Shown: positions 50,888 through 60,180 of the stretch, piece by piece
Layout: the number at the start of each line of letters is the position of its first letter
Position numbering within the stretch: the first letter of the stretch is position 1
Origin: Puteibacter caeruleilacunae
GTDB lineage: Bacteria > Bacteroidota > Bacteroidia > Bacteroidales > Prolixibacteraceae
Direction: 5' to 3'
NCBI GenBank assembly: GCA_005217565.1
Contig: SJCO01000002.1
Location: 466,192 to 530,191 of the forward strand
Length of the DNA: 64,000 nucleotides
Made by a program: the position numbers and the translations under genes
The notes under the pieces: generated by a model
Database searches by the model: none
What the model was told of the DNA's origin: nothing
The model's input: the letters and a program-made list of their open reading frames with translations, nothing else

Positions 50888-52036
50888 CTATTTTCTAACC
50901 AATATAGCCCCCAACAATACATATAGAATACAGCAAGAAAGCACAATCAATCCTCCACTAATCCCGAAGGATGATGTACACACTCCGATCAATAAAGGGA
51001 TAAATGCACCACCTGAAACAGCCATAATCATTAATCCTGAAATTTCATTAATCCGATCAGGCATTCGATCTACAGTTATTGAAAAGATCAAAGGAAAAAG
51101 ATTTCCCGAACCTAATCCTACAAGAAAGATGGCAACACTAGCCAACCATTTTACAGGAGCAACAAACATCAAAATAAGTCCGATTATGGCAACCAAAGCT
51201 GTACCAATTAAAAACGGACGGGCCTTAATCCAATTTAGTAGAATAGCTCCAAGGAAACGACTAATCATTAAAGATGAGAAATAGATACTAATCCCTAATG
51301 ATGCAGCCTCCAAACTGATATCAAATCGTGTGGACAAATAATTCTGAATATTAGAATTCATTCCAACATCAGCTCCAACAGTCAAAAATATAGCCAATAC
51401 CATAATACCTACTACTGGATTTTTCAAAAGTGAAAAACAAGACTTGAAGTCTGCAGGTTTCTTATCGCTCCGTTTTTCTGTTATTGGTGTTAATCCCAAC
51501 CAAAGAACAGCAATCAATGAAGTTATTGCATACACTGCAAATACCAGCTTCCAATTTCCAAACTGCGTTGCCACAAAAGTTGTAATAATTGGACCTAACA
51601 AAGAGACCACAGCCTTTATGAACTGAGTCAAACTCATGAAGCTTGAAAACTTACTGGAAGGAGTTACATCATACAGTAATGGATTGGCAGAGACCTGTAC
51701 TATTGTATTACCAATACCAACAAAAGCAAATGCCGCCAACATCACTGGAAAGCTATTTTGGATAAAAGGAATCAACATTCCTAATCCTGTTAATGCCATT
51801 CCAATATTAAGTACACGTCGTTTTCCATATTTATCCTGCAATATTCCAGCAGGTACAGACAACAGAAAAAACCATACAAAAGCCATAGCAGGAACCAATT
51901 GTGCAATACTATCCGACAATTGATACTCTTGCTTAATATATCCAGTTGAAACTCCTACTATGTCTACAAATCCCATTACAATAAAAGACATAAACACGGG
52001 GAGTATCTTTCTCAAATTAATCTTTTCGGTCATCAT
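50888..52036 (-). CDS. MFS sugar transporter (FucP/FHS-like)
   Basis: Inner-membrane proton-coupled sugar permease, probably importing the monosaccharides or short oligosaccharides released by the cluster. The 382-residue protein has about 12 membrane segments. FVDIVGVSTGYIKQEYQLSD and the loop 2-3 motif GILQDKYGKRRVLNIGM are typical of FHS-type transporters. Its ATG overlaps the GH97 stop by one base (TAATG), so it is translated with it. Galacturonate or galactose-type substrates are plausible from context only. Confidence 0.9.
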   Translation of the reverse strand: MMTEKINLRKILPVFMSFIVMGFVDIVGVSTGYIKQEYQLSDSIAQLVPAMAFVWFFLLSVPAGILQDKYGKRRVLNIGMALTGLGMLIPFIQNSFPVMLAAFAFVGIGNTIVQVSANPLLYDVTPSSKFSSFMSLTQFIKAVVSLLGPIITTFVATQFGNWKLVFAVYAITSLIAVLWLGLTPITEKRSDKKPADFKSCFSLLKNPVVGIMVLAIFLTVGADVGMNSNIQNYLSTRFDISLEAASLGISIYFSSLMISRFLGAILLNWIKARPFLIGTALVAIIGLILMFVAPVKWLASVAIFLVGLGSGNLFPLIFSITVDRMPDRINEISGLMIMAVSGGAFIPLLIGVCTSSFGISGGLIVLSCCILYVLLGAILVRK

Positions 52037-53922
52037 TACTTTACAGCCTTTAAGTGTAATGCAAATCCATTGTTTGGTTTTACATCAAGCGTTAGCTTAT
52101 CACCACTCTTAATCTCTTTTTTCTCGATTCTCACATGCGTTCTAGTCTTCACCGACTGATCATCGGAATAAAGTTTAGTTGCATATTTTGTCCCTTCAAG
52201 GAATGAAAAATCAATTGTCAAATTACGCTGATCTTCTCCATTGATTCCTCCAATGAACCAATCGTCGCCTTTTCTACGCGCAATTACACCACATTGACCA
52301 ATTTCAGCATGAAGCACCTTCGTCTCATCCCAGGTAGTCGGGATTGCATCCCAAAATTCCAATTCAGGTTCATCTCCAATGACATTAGTCTTCCCCCACA
52401 AACCATCTTTCTTTTCTGGAGAAGTTGCAGGTTTATCATACCAATACATAAACTGAAGCGGACTAAACATACACACTGCCTTGGCCAACTGGGAAGCATG
52501 AGATCCCATTTTCTCAACACGACTACTATAATAACAGATCGTGTTATCTCCTGCTCCTGCAAGCATACGTGTAAACATGGTGATCAAAGTATGACTGTTA
52601 ACAGGGCTCTCCTCATCTCCTCTGATTCCTTCTTGTGTTAATAGGTTTGGGTATGTTCTTGAAAAACCTACCGGACGATACTCATCGTGAATATCAACCA
52701 CCATTTTATATTCTGCAGTCTTCTTAACGGCCTCATGCATCCAGTTAGTTGCATCCTGACTACCAACTCTAACAAAGCCATACTTTAGTCCTGCAATCCC
52801 CCACTTTTGGTACAATGGTAAAATTTCATCCAACTGCTTTTCTAAAGCACGACGGTTAACATACAAAAGGACACCAATATCGTTAGCCTTCGCATAACTC
52901 ATAATCTCCTCAATATCAAAAGGTCCTTTTGAACGCTTAGGATCTAATGTTGTGGTTGTCGCATCGGAATTATTATTCCCTTCAGGACCATACCAACCTG
53001 CATCAAATTCAACATATTGCATGTTGTGTGCCTTTACAAAATCGATGCAGGCTTTTGCACCTTGGGTAGTCAGTGTTCCTTCTCTAAGAACTTTACCAGG
53101 CTTTATCCACGATTGATCCTTAATCGCTGATGGTGGATTTAGATTTTGAATCAAGTAATTCTGCTCCAATAGTTGTCCGATGTTCTTTCCAATCATAACC
53201 ACACGCCATGGGGAACAAAAAGGAAGTTTGCGTACCACTTCTCCATCAAGACCAGATACCAGGGAATTCGACTTTGAAGTGTTGGTATTGAATTTCATTC
53301 TGGCATAATTAATCATCTCTGCTTCGGCCAATGCAACAGTCAAGTCATCTCCACACTCAACTACTAATGGGCGCTCCACTCCCTTACCTGCTTTAGAAAT
53401 AGGAACTTTCTGGTATTCTTTCTGCGCCTTTGGAGCAGCCCATACCGGATAGTCATCGCTGAAATTAAACTCAATTGCTTCCTGCTTCAAAGTTACCTCT
53501 GAAATATTTCCCTGAGCAGGGATCTCATAAGCCAAAGCTACTCCTTCGTTATATGCTCTTAGAATAATATTTAATCTAACATCACCTCTCTGAAGTTCAA
53601 TCTTCGTCTCGTTATATCTCTCTGGAATTTCACTTCGCTCTCCAAGCTGAGTTGACCATGTAGTATTAACCGTATTGGTCTTAGTGGATATAATCTTAAA
53701 TACTCCAGATAAATCCAACTCCTTGCAGTTTAATCCAATTGTGGAAGGTAAAATTACTTGCTTCCCAGCTACTGTAACAGTAAAACTATGCTCGTTTGCA
53801 AGATATGCAATGGCTTGATTACTATTGGGCGATATTGTTTCAATGCGGTCATTAGTTTTATTACAGCCTATCAATGACAACAGACTTATTCCCAATAAAC
53901 AGGATATTATTATTTGTTTCAT
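52036..53922 (-). CDS. GH97 glycoside hydrolase, retaining-type (alpha-galactosidase-like)
   Basis: A 628-residue exported lipoprotein (lipobox SLIGC, Cys20) of family GH97. An N-terminal beta-sandwich precedes a TIM barrel with MQYVEFDAGWYGPEGNNNSD, KYGFVRVGSQ, and VVDIHDEYRPVGFSRTYPNL. The Asp in HDEY (residue 413) sits where retaining GH97 enzymes such as BtGal97a (Asp415) carry the nucleophile, whereas inverting SusB-like enzymes lack it. Retaining members include alpha-galactosidases and beta-L-arabinopyranosidases, either fitting a pectin cluster. Co-transcribed with the MFS gene. Confidence 0.92.
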   Translation of the reverse strand: MKQIIISCLLGISLLSLIGCNKTNDRIETISPNSNQAIAYLANEHSFTVTVAGKQVILPSTIGLNCKELDLSGVFKIISTKTNTVNTTWSTQLGERSEIPERYNETKIELQRGDVRLNIILRAYNEGVALAYEIPAQGNISEVTLKQEAIEFNFSDDYPVWAAPKAQKEYQKVPISKAGKGVERPLVVECGDDLTVALAEAEMINYARMKFNTNTSKSNSLVSGLDGEVVRKLPFCSPWRVVMIGKNIGQLLEQNYLIQNLNPPSAIKDQSWIKPGKVLREGTLTTQGAKACIDFVKAHNMQYVEFDAGWYGPEGNNNSDATTTTLDPKRSKGPFDIEEIMSYAKANDIGVLLYVNRRALEKQLDEILPLYQKWGIAGLKYGFVRVGSQDATNWMHEAVKKTAEYKMVVDIHDEYRPVGFSRTYPNLLTQEGIRGDEESPVNSHTLITMFTRMLAGAGDNTICYYSSRVEKMGSHASQLAKAVCMFSPLQFMYWYDKPATSPEKKDGLWGKTNVIGDEPELEFWDAIPTTWDETKVLHAEIGQCGVIARRKGDDWFIGGINGEDQRNLTIDFSFLEGTKYATKLYSDDQSVKTRTHVRIEKKEIKSGDKLTLDVKPNNGFALHLKAVK

Positions 53923-53931
53923 CAGTATTCC

Positions 53932-55329
53932 TTAAAAATTCGTATTAATCAATTTTACTCCTTCAGCATTTTTAATCTGCTTAGGCGTACCTCCTATTTT
54001 ATCAACAGAACAATTCTCTACACGTACATTTTTGATCGGTTCCTCGGAGGCTCCCAATAATTTCACTGCCGAAGACTTAGTCTCTGTTAAATGAATATCC
54101 TTGATATTAATATTACTGATTTTCGTATATCGCTTTTCGTAAGTAGGAACCAAGTCACGCCACTGATACATTACGTTAGTCTCAATTCCCAGGATTCCAC
54201 GCTGTGTTTTATAGGCCTCAATGCGCTCTACCCAGATATTTCTGACAAATCCACCTCTGCGTTCATTGGTTTTAATAAAGACTAAATGTTTTAGTGCCGA
54301 CCGATCTTTCTTTGGAAACTTACAGTCATGGATATAAATATTCTCAACTCCTCCAGATATTTCACTACCTATTGCAGCCAATTGATGACCTTCTTTAATG
54401 GTACAATTACGAATAACAATATTGCGACAAGGTGTGTCTAAACGCCAGGCATCCTGGTTACGTCCTGCCTTTATTGCTATGGCATCATCTCCTTGATCAA
54501 AAATACAATCCTCGATCAAAAGATTCTGTGTCATCTCTGGATCCACACCATCGTTATTATGACCATGCGCATGTACATCAACGCCTCGTACAACAGCATG
54601 CTTACTCATATACAAATGAATGGTCCAGAAAGGACTATTTCTAATCTTTATTCCTTCTATTAACACCTGTTCACAGCGATTAAACTGAATAAACTGAGGA
54701 CGAAAATGATTCTCTCCTACAGCCATCTGACGCTCCTCCACAGGAACATTTTTAGCTGCCATATTATAAAGCTCCTTTAGCGCATTCATATGAGCGGGAG
54801 GACGCTTAAACCAAACCTTCCAAGTATCCAGTTTTGCACGAATAGTCCCTTGTCCAGTAATGGCTACATTCTTACACTCATAAGCATAAATCAATGGAGA
54901 ATAATTGTAACACTCCATTCCTTCCCAAGTTGATTTTACCGCTGGTAAATATTCATTTGGATCATCGGAGAAAAGTAACGTTGCTCCTTTCATAAGATGA
55001 AGATTCACATTACTCTTCATATGAATAGAACCGGTAAGCCACTCTCCTGCCGGAACAATCACTTTACCTCCACCTGCGGCATGACACTTATGAATAGCAG
55101 CAGCAATAGCCTCTTTGTTCTTTCTTAAATGCTGCTGTTCCGCTCCAAAATCAACAATGTTAAATTCCACTTCAGGAAACAGTGGTTGTATAATGGCGGG
55201 CATCACAAAAGGAGCATCTACCTTAATTTTTGTTGTGCCAACTTTGCTGTTGTTCTTGGCTTGAACACCAAGATGCAGTATGGTCAGTACTACACACGCT
55301 ACAATGGTTTTTAGATTTGTAAGATTCAT
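53932..55329 (-). CDS. GH28 polygalacturonase-family enzyme with altered RIK motif
   Basis: A 465-residue exported pectin hydrolase-like protein with signal peptide 1-24 and the right-handed beta-helix pattern. GH28 motifs are HGHNNDGVDPEM (NxD), QGDDAIAIKAG (DD), and GHQLAAIGSE (GHG, here GHQ). The usual R-I-K before the Arg-Gly-Gly turn is VFIKTNERRGG, with Phe351 in the Arg position. That Arg contacts the substrate carboxylate in classical endopolygalacturonases. A rhamnogalacturonan-type, exo-acting or otherwise non-classical substrate is therefore possible. It is 9 bp upstream of GH97. Confidence 0.9.
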   Translation of the reverse strand: MNLTNLKTIVACVVLTILHLGVQAKNNSKVGTTKIKVDAPFVMPAIIQPLFPEVEFNIVDFGAEQQHLRKNKEAIAAAIHKCHAAGGGKVIVPAGEWLTGSIHMKSNVNLHLMKGATLLFSDDPNEYLPAVKSTWEGMECYNYSPLIYAYECKNVAITGQGTIRAKLDTWKVWFKRPPAHMNALKELYNMAAKNVPVEERQMAVGENHFRPQFIQFNRCEQVLIEGIKIRNSPFWTIHLYMSKHAVVRGVDVHAHGHNNDGVDPEMTQNLLIEDCIFDQGDDAIAIKAGRNQDAWRLDTPCRNIVIRNCTIKEGHQLAAIGSEISGGVENIYIHDCKFPKKDRSALKHLVFIKTNERRGGFVRNIWVERIEAYKTQRGILGIETNVMYQWRDLVPTYEKRYTKISNINIKDIHLTETKSSAVKLLGASEEPIKNVRVENCSVDKIGGTPKQIKNAEGVKLINTNF

Positions 55330-55340
55330 TATTACTAATA

Positions 55341-56519
55341 TTAATGGTTGGACAGTTTAGATAAGCGCATTAAAGCTTCCAGGTAATAGTAATCGCCATA
55401 TACGATAGGTACATCAACTTCCGACTCTTTTGGTTTATGCCCTGTAGAATGTTGGATAAATGATACGTCCTTATCATTCGACAGGTAATGATCTGTAGAT
55501 AACAACATCAGTATCTTTTTTGCCTGCTCAAAATATTTGCTCGACAAATCATTATTTTTCACCAATTGAGAAAGCTCAAGCATTCCTGAAGCAGCGACAG
55601 CTGCAGCTGACGCATCCTTCGGGGCATTAGGAATATCAGGTGCATTAAAATCCCAGTAAGGGATACCATCTTCAGGAAGATTCTCAATAAATACATCTGC
55701 TAATTTCTTCGCAGTTTCCAGAAATTCATTTCTTTTTGTTTCCCTATAACACATGGTAAAACCGTAAATTCCCCATGCCTGGCCTCTTGCCCACATTGAA
55801 TCATCAGCATACCCTTGATGCGTTACTCCTTTCATAAAATCTCCTGTAATCGTATCATAAACGGATACATGGTAGGTTGTAAAATCAGGTCTTATTAGAT
55901 ACTTCGCCGATGTCTGAGCATGTTTAACTGCCATATCTCTTAACGCCGGATTGCCTCCATTATCGGCTGCCCAGAACAACATTTCCAAATTCAACATGTT
56001 GTCGATAATAGTGTTGTGAGGCCATCCTTTATCTTTGATGTAAGGCCATGAGCAAATGGTTCCAACTTTAGGATTAAAAAGCGTTGCCAGGGAGTCTGCT
56101 GCAACTAGTATTTGTTGACGATAGTAATCATCTCCCGTTAAATCATACGCAGGTTTATGGGAATTAAAGATCATAAAGCCTAAATCATGATTACGTACAG
56201 GTCGCTGCAATACCACCTTTTGTGCTTTAGTATAACCTTCAGCCATTTCCTTCACTGCTGAATTATTGGTTAGTTGATATACATTCCAAAGGATCCCTGG
56301 ATAAAATCCGCTGGTCCAGTCGTGAGCACTCTTGGTCTTCCACAACTTTTGTCCGTGTTCAATATTACGAGGGAATTTCTTAAAGTCACGTTGCTCTCCT
56401 GATTGAGCAATAATTTTTTTAGTACAATATGCTAACTGGTGATCTGCTTTAAAGGTCTTTTTCTGACATCCTGCAAGAACAATAACCGTCAACATTAAAA
56501 GTAAAAATAAGTGCTTCAT
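55341..56519 (-). CDS. GH88-family unsaturated glucuronyl hydrolase
   Basis: Removes the 4,5-unsaturated uronic acid left by a polysaccharide lyase from the oligosaccharide end. The 392-residue lipoprotein (lipobox VLAGC, Cys18) has the GH88 catalytic pair at NHDLGF (Asp112) and IIDNMLNLE (Asp173), and SMWARGQAWGIYGF. Related GH105 enzymes act on rhamnogalacturonan, but the motifs are closer to GH88. Its presence implies that a lyase acts in the pathway, consistent with the PF05426/PL38-like gene next door. Confidence 0.9.
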   Translation of the reverse strand: MKHLFLLLMLTVIVLAGCQKKTFKADHQLAYCTKKIIAQSGEQRDFKKFPRNIEHGQKLWKTKSAHDWTSGFYPGILWNVYQLTNNSAVKEMAEGYTKAQKVVLQRPVRNHDLGFMIFNSHKPAYDLTGDDYYRQQILVAADSLATLFNPKVGTICSWPYIKDKGWPHNTIIDNMLNLEMLFWAADNGGNPALRDMAVKHAQTSAKYLIRPDFTTYHVSVYDTITGDFMKGVTHQGYADDSMWARGQAWGIYGFTMCYRETKRNEFLETAKKLADVFIENLPEDGIPYWDFNAPDIPNAPKDASAAAVAASGMLELSQLVKNNDLSSKYFEQAKKILMLLSTDHYLSNDKDVSFIQHSTGHKPKESEVDVPIVYGDYYYLEALMRLSKLSNH

Positions 56520-56561
56520 TGTAAAGTTTGTTAGATTGAATATTAATGGTTTTCGATGTTG

Positions 56562-57677
56562 TTATCTATTCATCAAAGTTCCCCAGGATACATGAGCGTT
56601 ATTGTTCACTCTTTCATTCCAATCCTGGATAATCACACGCTTAACGTAAGGCATTTCGATCTTCTTTCGACCATGATAATGATTGTAAAGCTGTTCGTAA
56701 ATCGGACTAAATCGGCCCCGTCCTTTTTCTGAGATTTTCATATTACGGTATTTCCCTTCGTAACTGATATAAGGAACATATTTCACCTCTTCGCCTAGGT
56801 TAAATTTTGCAGTATACTCATAGCCTTTATACAATCGATTGCTCAAAGCCCCATAAAGATCGATTCCCTGTTGCCATGCAATCTCACAGGCATTAGCCAA
56901 ATATCCTAGCCCCATTTGCGTATGAGCCTGATCTCTGCCACTCTCCTGACACTCACCAAAATCATTGAAATAATTACCTATGGCACCATTACCAACACCC
57001 GACAAATAATAATTTTTTGCGCGATCAAAAATCTGCTGATCTTCAACAAAAATCCCCATACATAACATGGTCTGGATCATCGAAGCATCCCAATTTCCAT
57101 TAGCTTTGGGAAAGAAATCTTGGATCACGGGGTACCACACCTCCAGAACCATCTTCTCAAATGCCTTCTGATCCTTCTTTTTCCAATGATTTGAGGTATG
57201 TTTTATAATTTCTGCAGCATTTAAGAACTTGATACCTGTCATGCCAACCAACAATTTTGCATCATGTCCCTTGATTTGCTTTAAAGTATATGACCAATCA
57301 TTAATAATCTCAATGGCTTTGAGGGCATATCTTTTATCTTTTGTCATATACCACCGAAGACTCATAGTGTATGCAGCCCGACCATCTTTCATGAAATCAC
57401 CAGCACCAATATTAGGATTGTTATAAGCACCTCGCTCAACAACCTCACATGCCTTCGACGTCCAGCTTAATTGAGCACATTTACTCTTTTGAAGAATATT
57501 CCATTCTTTTGCATGAATAGAATTTTCATTTTGAATATTTTCTTTTACCTGATTGAGTTCATCCTTTGAATGCAACATCCCGGGATGTACAAACTGCGCT
57601 ATTGATTGAGGTGCCATGCACTGCATCAAAACAACACAACATAGTATAGTTATCAGGTTATTTTTTTTATATTTCAT
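56562..57677 (-). CDS. Alginate-lyase-superfamily protein (PF05426, PL38-like)
   Basis: A 371-residue exported protein, signal peptide about 1-27 (ending SIAQ), with an alpha/alpha-toroid pattern. Motifs include FVHPGMLHSKDELNQVK at the N-terminus, NGNWDASMIQTMLCMG, CQESGRDQAHTQMGLGYLAN and EYTAKFNLGE. This resembles PF05426 proteins and, in particular, members I recall as PL38, some of which act on glucuronans. It would generate the unsaturated ends that the neighbouring GH88 removes. Substrate not certain. Confidence 0.78.
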   Translation of the reverse strand: MKYKKNNLITILCCVVLMQCMAPQSIAQFVHPGMLHSKDELNQVKENIQNENSIHAKEWNILQKSKCAQLSWTSKACEVVERGAYNNPNIGAGDFMKDGRAAYTMSLRWYMTKDKRYALKAIEIINDWSYTLKQIKGHDAKLLVGMTGIKFLNAAEIIKHTSNHWKKKDQKAFEKMVLEVWYPVIQDFFPKANGNWDASMIQTMLCMGIFVEDQQIFDRAKNYYLSGVGNGAIGNYFNDFGECQESGRDQAHTQMGLGYLANACEIAWQQGIDLYGALSNRLYKGYEYTAKFNLGEEVKYVPYISYEGKYRNMKISEKGRGRFSPIYEQLYNHYHGRKKIEMPYVKRVIIQDWNERVNNNAHVSWGTLMNR

Positions 57678-57816
57678 TAGTTATACATTTTAGACCGCTA
57701 ATTGATTGAGGGTATTCTAGTCCAAAGTGTTTTCGTTAGCTTTTTAGAATAAAGATCCAGAACCATACTACAGGCTCCGGATCTAAAGCATTAACAAATA
57801 ATATTAACCAAACTGA

Positions 57817-60024
57817 TTACAGAGTAATCTGAAATTCATATGTATTGTTCTTCTTATATGCTATTTGAATAAACATACGTTCTACGTTATATTTATATCT
57901 TACTCGCTTTCCGTTTACTGTCACCTTTTTAGGTTTTACCTTACTGAAAACATTGATAGTTCCATTATGCTTCATTTCTGGAATTTCAAGGATAATTTCG
58001 TTGTCAGTTTTACTCCCTTTCAACACTTTATCCTGTTTGTCCTCAATTAAATGAAACTCTTCATTACGCTGTGGATAAAAGTAAACATCAAGCTGCTCGT
58101 TATCTTCACGCCACAACTTTTGATTACCAATAGTAGTATTTCCCTGTACATAAATGCTTCCCATACGAATAAACACAGGAATCTCATTCATTTCTGCTGT
58201 TACAGAAATATGCTGTTTCCCTTTATATGTTTTACCATCCAGCATGCTGATCCACTCTCCTTCTGGCAGGTATACATTACGTGAGTTCTTCACTGTCAAA
58301 ATAGGAGCAACCAGGAAAGCGTCACCGAAAAGATATTCACTCCATATCGAATAAGTCTGCTCGTCTTTTGGATACACCATAGCTAATGGTTTCATCAAAG
58401 CTCCATTCTTATGGGCATTGTTCAGGTAGGAATAAATATAAGGCATCATTTGCATACGCACCTCACAGATACGCTTAAACTCTTTTTGTAGTTCTTCAGA
58501 ACAATTCCATGGTGCACGATCAGGAGCTGCACCTCCGGCTCCATCAATCTTTATCTCATAAAAACCGGTATATGCTCCAAATTGCAACCAACGCATGAAT
58601 AAGTTTTCAGGAATCATTCCTTTACCAAAGTATCCACCAACATCAGTCCCCCAGTTAGGGAATCCCATAAAACTACACCTCATCGCATTAGCCAAATTAG
58701 AAGCCATACCTTCCCAAGAAGTACGTACATCACCTCCCCACACAGCACTCAAATGAGGCTGAGCGCGATGAAAAGCAGCTCGGGCAAAATTGAAGTTATC
58801 ATCCCCCCAATGTTTATTCAACATCTGATCGGTAATCTTTGAATACAAATAACCATATTTATTGTATCGTGCAGCCATTGAGGTCTTGTCATGCCATCCT
58901 TCCGCAACAGGGAAGTACTCATCAGCACGATCCATCTTATGACCTTTTACTCCGTAAACATATTGATTCTGCGTCATACGCTTGGTCCACTCCTCAACAG
59001 CCTTTGGATTAGTAAGGTCAAAGTAGCCAAAACCACCGGCAAGTCTTCCAGGAAAATCCTTATCACCCCATGTAGCAGGCGCTATCCAGGTCATGAATTC
59101 AAGATCGTACTTGTCATTCAGCTCTTTAATCCACTGCTCAGGATTAGCAAACTTAGCATTAAAGTCCATCTTCGACCATGCATTGGCACCATTTGAATAG
59201 GGTCTATCAACAAACATCCCTGTTAAAGGAATCTCAAGTTCCGAAAACTTCTCGGCATCTTCAATAATCTGTTTAGCCCCCTGCTTATGGTCATCTCGCC
59301 ATGCAATAGGTCCACATGCCCATTCAGGAACATACTTTGGTTTTCCTATAATCTCGTAATATGATTTATAAATCTCCTTGGCGGAACCTGTGAAGATATA
59401 CCAATCCAGTTTTTTTGTAGTATGATAAATCTTTGAACGACCATTGATAGCCAACTCATAGCGTCCGTATGAATAAGTATCTACAAATGATGCATACCCA
59501 AGACTATTAAAGTAAAATGCAGAAAAAACTGATGCACAGTTTTCATAATAGCGACTGTGTTCAGCTTTCAACTCCACATCATAGGTGTTTCCTCTCAAAT
59601 CGGGCGACTTTAGATTATCTGGGAACAATGTTTCTCTAAGTCCGAAATAGTGTCCTCCTAAATCTTTCAAGTAAATACAAAAACTATTGGTCCACTTAGG
59701 CTCAGCCATGAAATGAACAGTACTCCCTTTGGTCTCGATAATCAACTCCACCTCTTTATCCTCTGTGGTTGGCGTACTTCGCCCCATCACATCATCAAAT
59801 TCCAATAGAAGTTTGACTGCATCCTGATCCTTTGAAATTACCTTCATGCGATCAGGTTTTATAAAATTGAAACAGATTGAATCAATCTGCACAATCTCTT
59901 TTCCTTCAGCAACAACAGTAATTGTTCCTGAAGCTATTTTTATCTGAGGCTTATTATCAGCTTTCGCTTGAACCATGAATGCCAACAGCAATATGGTCAG
60001 TAATCCTCTTGTTAATTTTTTCAT
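57817..60024 (-). CDS. GH31 glycoside hydrolase
   Basis: A 735-residue exported alpha-glycosidase of family GH31 (signal peptide 1-22, ending VQAKA). An N-terminal beta-sandwich (HYFGLRETLFPDNL) precedes the TIM barrel. The nucleophile region is KGHKMDRADEYF (Asp365), the acid/base AVWGGDVRTSWEGM (Asp432), then WGTDVGGYFG. C-terminal beta domains carry RNVYLPEGEWISM. GH31 includes alpha-xylosidases, alpha-glucosidases and alpha-galactosidases. The exact activity is not deducible, although alpha-galactosidase or alpha-xylosidase would fit side chains of pectin. Confidence 0.93.
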   Translation of the reverse strand: MKKLTRGLLTILLLAFMVQAKADNKPQIKIASGTITVVAEGKEIVQIDSICFNFIKPDRMKVISKDQDAVKLLLEFDDVMGRSTPTTEDKEVELIIETKGSTVHFMAEPKWTNSFCIYLKDLGGHYFGLRETLFPDNLKSPDLRGNTYDVELKAEHSRYYENCASVFSAFYFNSLGYASFVDTYSYGRYELAINGRSKIYHTTKKLDWYIFTGSAKEIYKSYYEIIGKPKYVPEWACGPIAWRDDHKQGAKQIIEDAEKFSELEIPLTGMFVDRPYSNGANAWSKMDFNAKFANPEQWIKELNDKYDLEFMTWIAPATWGDKDFPGRLAGGFGYFDLTNPKAVEEWTKRMTQNQYVYGVKGHKMDRADEYFPVAEGWHDKTSMAARYNKYGYLYSKITDQMLNKHWGDDNFNFARAAFHRAQPHLSAVWGGDVRTSWEGMASNLANAMRCSFMGFPNWGTDVGGYFGKGMIPENLFMRWLQFGAYTGFYEIKIDGAGGAAPDRAPWNCSEELQKEFKRICEVRMQMMPYIYSYLNNAHKNGALMKPLAMVYPKDEQTYSIWSEYLFGDAFLVAPILTVKNSRNVYLPEGEWISMLDGKTYKGKQHISVTAEMNEIPVFIRMGSIYVQGNTTIGNQKLWREDNEQLDVYFYPQRNEEFHLIEDKQDKVLKGSKTDNEIILEIPEMKHNGTINVFSKVKPKKVTVNGKRVRYKYNVERMFIQIAYKKNNTYEFQITL

Positions 60025-60180
60025 CTAATTTGTTTTTATTCGTGCCTTCGCTGTAATAACCTTTGCTTTACTTCGAGTCCTCTGCTCTTAGCATATTGTC
60101 ACCGACCATCGCACACTAACGATGTCCGGCCTCCACTTTCCAGGCTGGCGAAGCCGTTTTCCTGTCTCCGTTCTCCCTTT
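60025..60180. other. Gene-free interval in the pectin-type cluster
   Basis: 156 bases between GH31 and GH28, richer in C and G than the surrounding DNA, with a CATCG-N8-CGATG inverted repeat (60105-60122 area). It is the largest gap in the enzyme run. A separate promoter for GH31 may lie here, but no -7 box was clear. Confidence 0.4.
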